Assembly (NCBI GenBank): GCA_021323165.1
Contig: JAJTCJ010000014.1
Location: 1-59,224, forward strand
Direction: 5' to 3'
DNA length: 59,224 bases
From: Bacteroidota bacterium
Lineage (GTDB): Bacteria > Bacteroidota > Bacteroidia > 2-12-FULL-35-15
The notes below the pieces were generated by a model that was not told the origin of the DNA, made no database searches, and saw only the letters and a list, made by a program, of their open reading frames with translations. The position numbers and the translations under genes were made by a program. Position 1 is the stretch's first letter; every line of letters starts with the position of its first letter. Positions 59,203-59,224 of this stretch are shown here, in pieces.

Positions 59203-59224
59203 GTGAGATCAATAAATGCAAGAT

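Noticed and set aside
1-59224. tRNA, rRNA, integrase, transposase and prophage genes.
   Set aside because: None recognised by eye on either strand; a covariance-model and HMM scan would be needed to exclude a tRNA with certainty.

Overview
The window is a gene-dense, AT-leaning stretch of chromosome from a member of the Bacteroidota. Evidence for this includes five secreted proteins ending in type IX secretion (T9SS) sorting domains (four 'YPNP'-type A, one gliding-motility-type B), SprB, PKD and propeller repeats, Bacteroidota promoter elements (-7 TAnnTTTG), DUF4286, DUF6624 and VF530 proteins, and general absence of Shine-Dalgarno sites. A free-living aerobic flavobacterium- or sphingobacterium-like organism is suggested by the O2-dependent kynurenine pathway, but the exact lineage cannot be read from the sequence.

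Layout. 1-5.2 kb: a secreted hypothetical protein, a large propeller/Y_Y_Y/SpoIIE phosphatase signalling protein, and a hemL gene that is broken by a small out-of-frame deletion. 5.3-15.7 kb: kynureninase, two YdeI/OmdA-type proteins, a deiodinase-like T9SS protein, kynurenine 3-monooxygenase, a stand-alone EF-Tu-domain-III-like protein, a TPR protein, DUF4286, rsmA, a tiny membrane protein and mgtE. 15.8-25 kb: a giant T9SS SprB/PKD adhesin-like protein, a SerA-like dehydrogenase, lipoproteins, a receiver protein lacking its phospho-acceptor Asp, and a DUF255 (YyaL-type) protein. 24.9-28 kb: an AT-rich accessory segment of tandem paralogous lipoproteins and a small secreted protein with an unusual leader. 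28-35 kb: VF530, a low-complexity secreted protein, TruA, a SAM-I riboswitch with its own terminator, a methyltransferase and full-length metH. 35-45 kb: tryptophan 2,3-dioxygenase, a HisKA_2 kinase/receiver/SF1 helicase cluster, TolC plus membrane-fusion protein, tsaB and a secreted cyclophilin. 45-54 kb: a T9SS BNR-like protein between a gene and a decayed partial copy of it, an M20 peptidase, a repeat-rich non-coding block, a T9SS type B PKD protein, a frameshifted CdiI-like immunity gene and an AHSA1/START protein. 54.4-59.2 kb: repeats, then the minus-strand cluster lptC - small membrane protein - CorC/HlyC - PpiD/SurA-like foldase.

How parts work together. Tryptophan dioxygenase, KMO and kynureninase supply three of the four steps from tryptophan to 3-hydroxyanthranilate, but are scattered over 30 kb rather than in an operon. 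metH and its neighbouring methyltransferase are placed under S-adenosylmethionine feedback. LptC and the PpiD-like foldase serve outer-membrane biogenesis. TolC and the HlyD-type adaptor form an efflux pair whose inner-membrane pump is not next to them.

The most distinctive aspect is how often short interspersed repeats touch functional positions. They sit directly before the starts of three successive genes, inside the P3 arm of the riboswitch, before metH, inside the hemL coding sequence, and in the tolC-adaptor gap. No rRNA, tRNA, CRISPR array, transposase or prophage gene was recognised.
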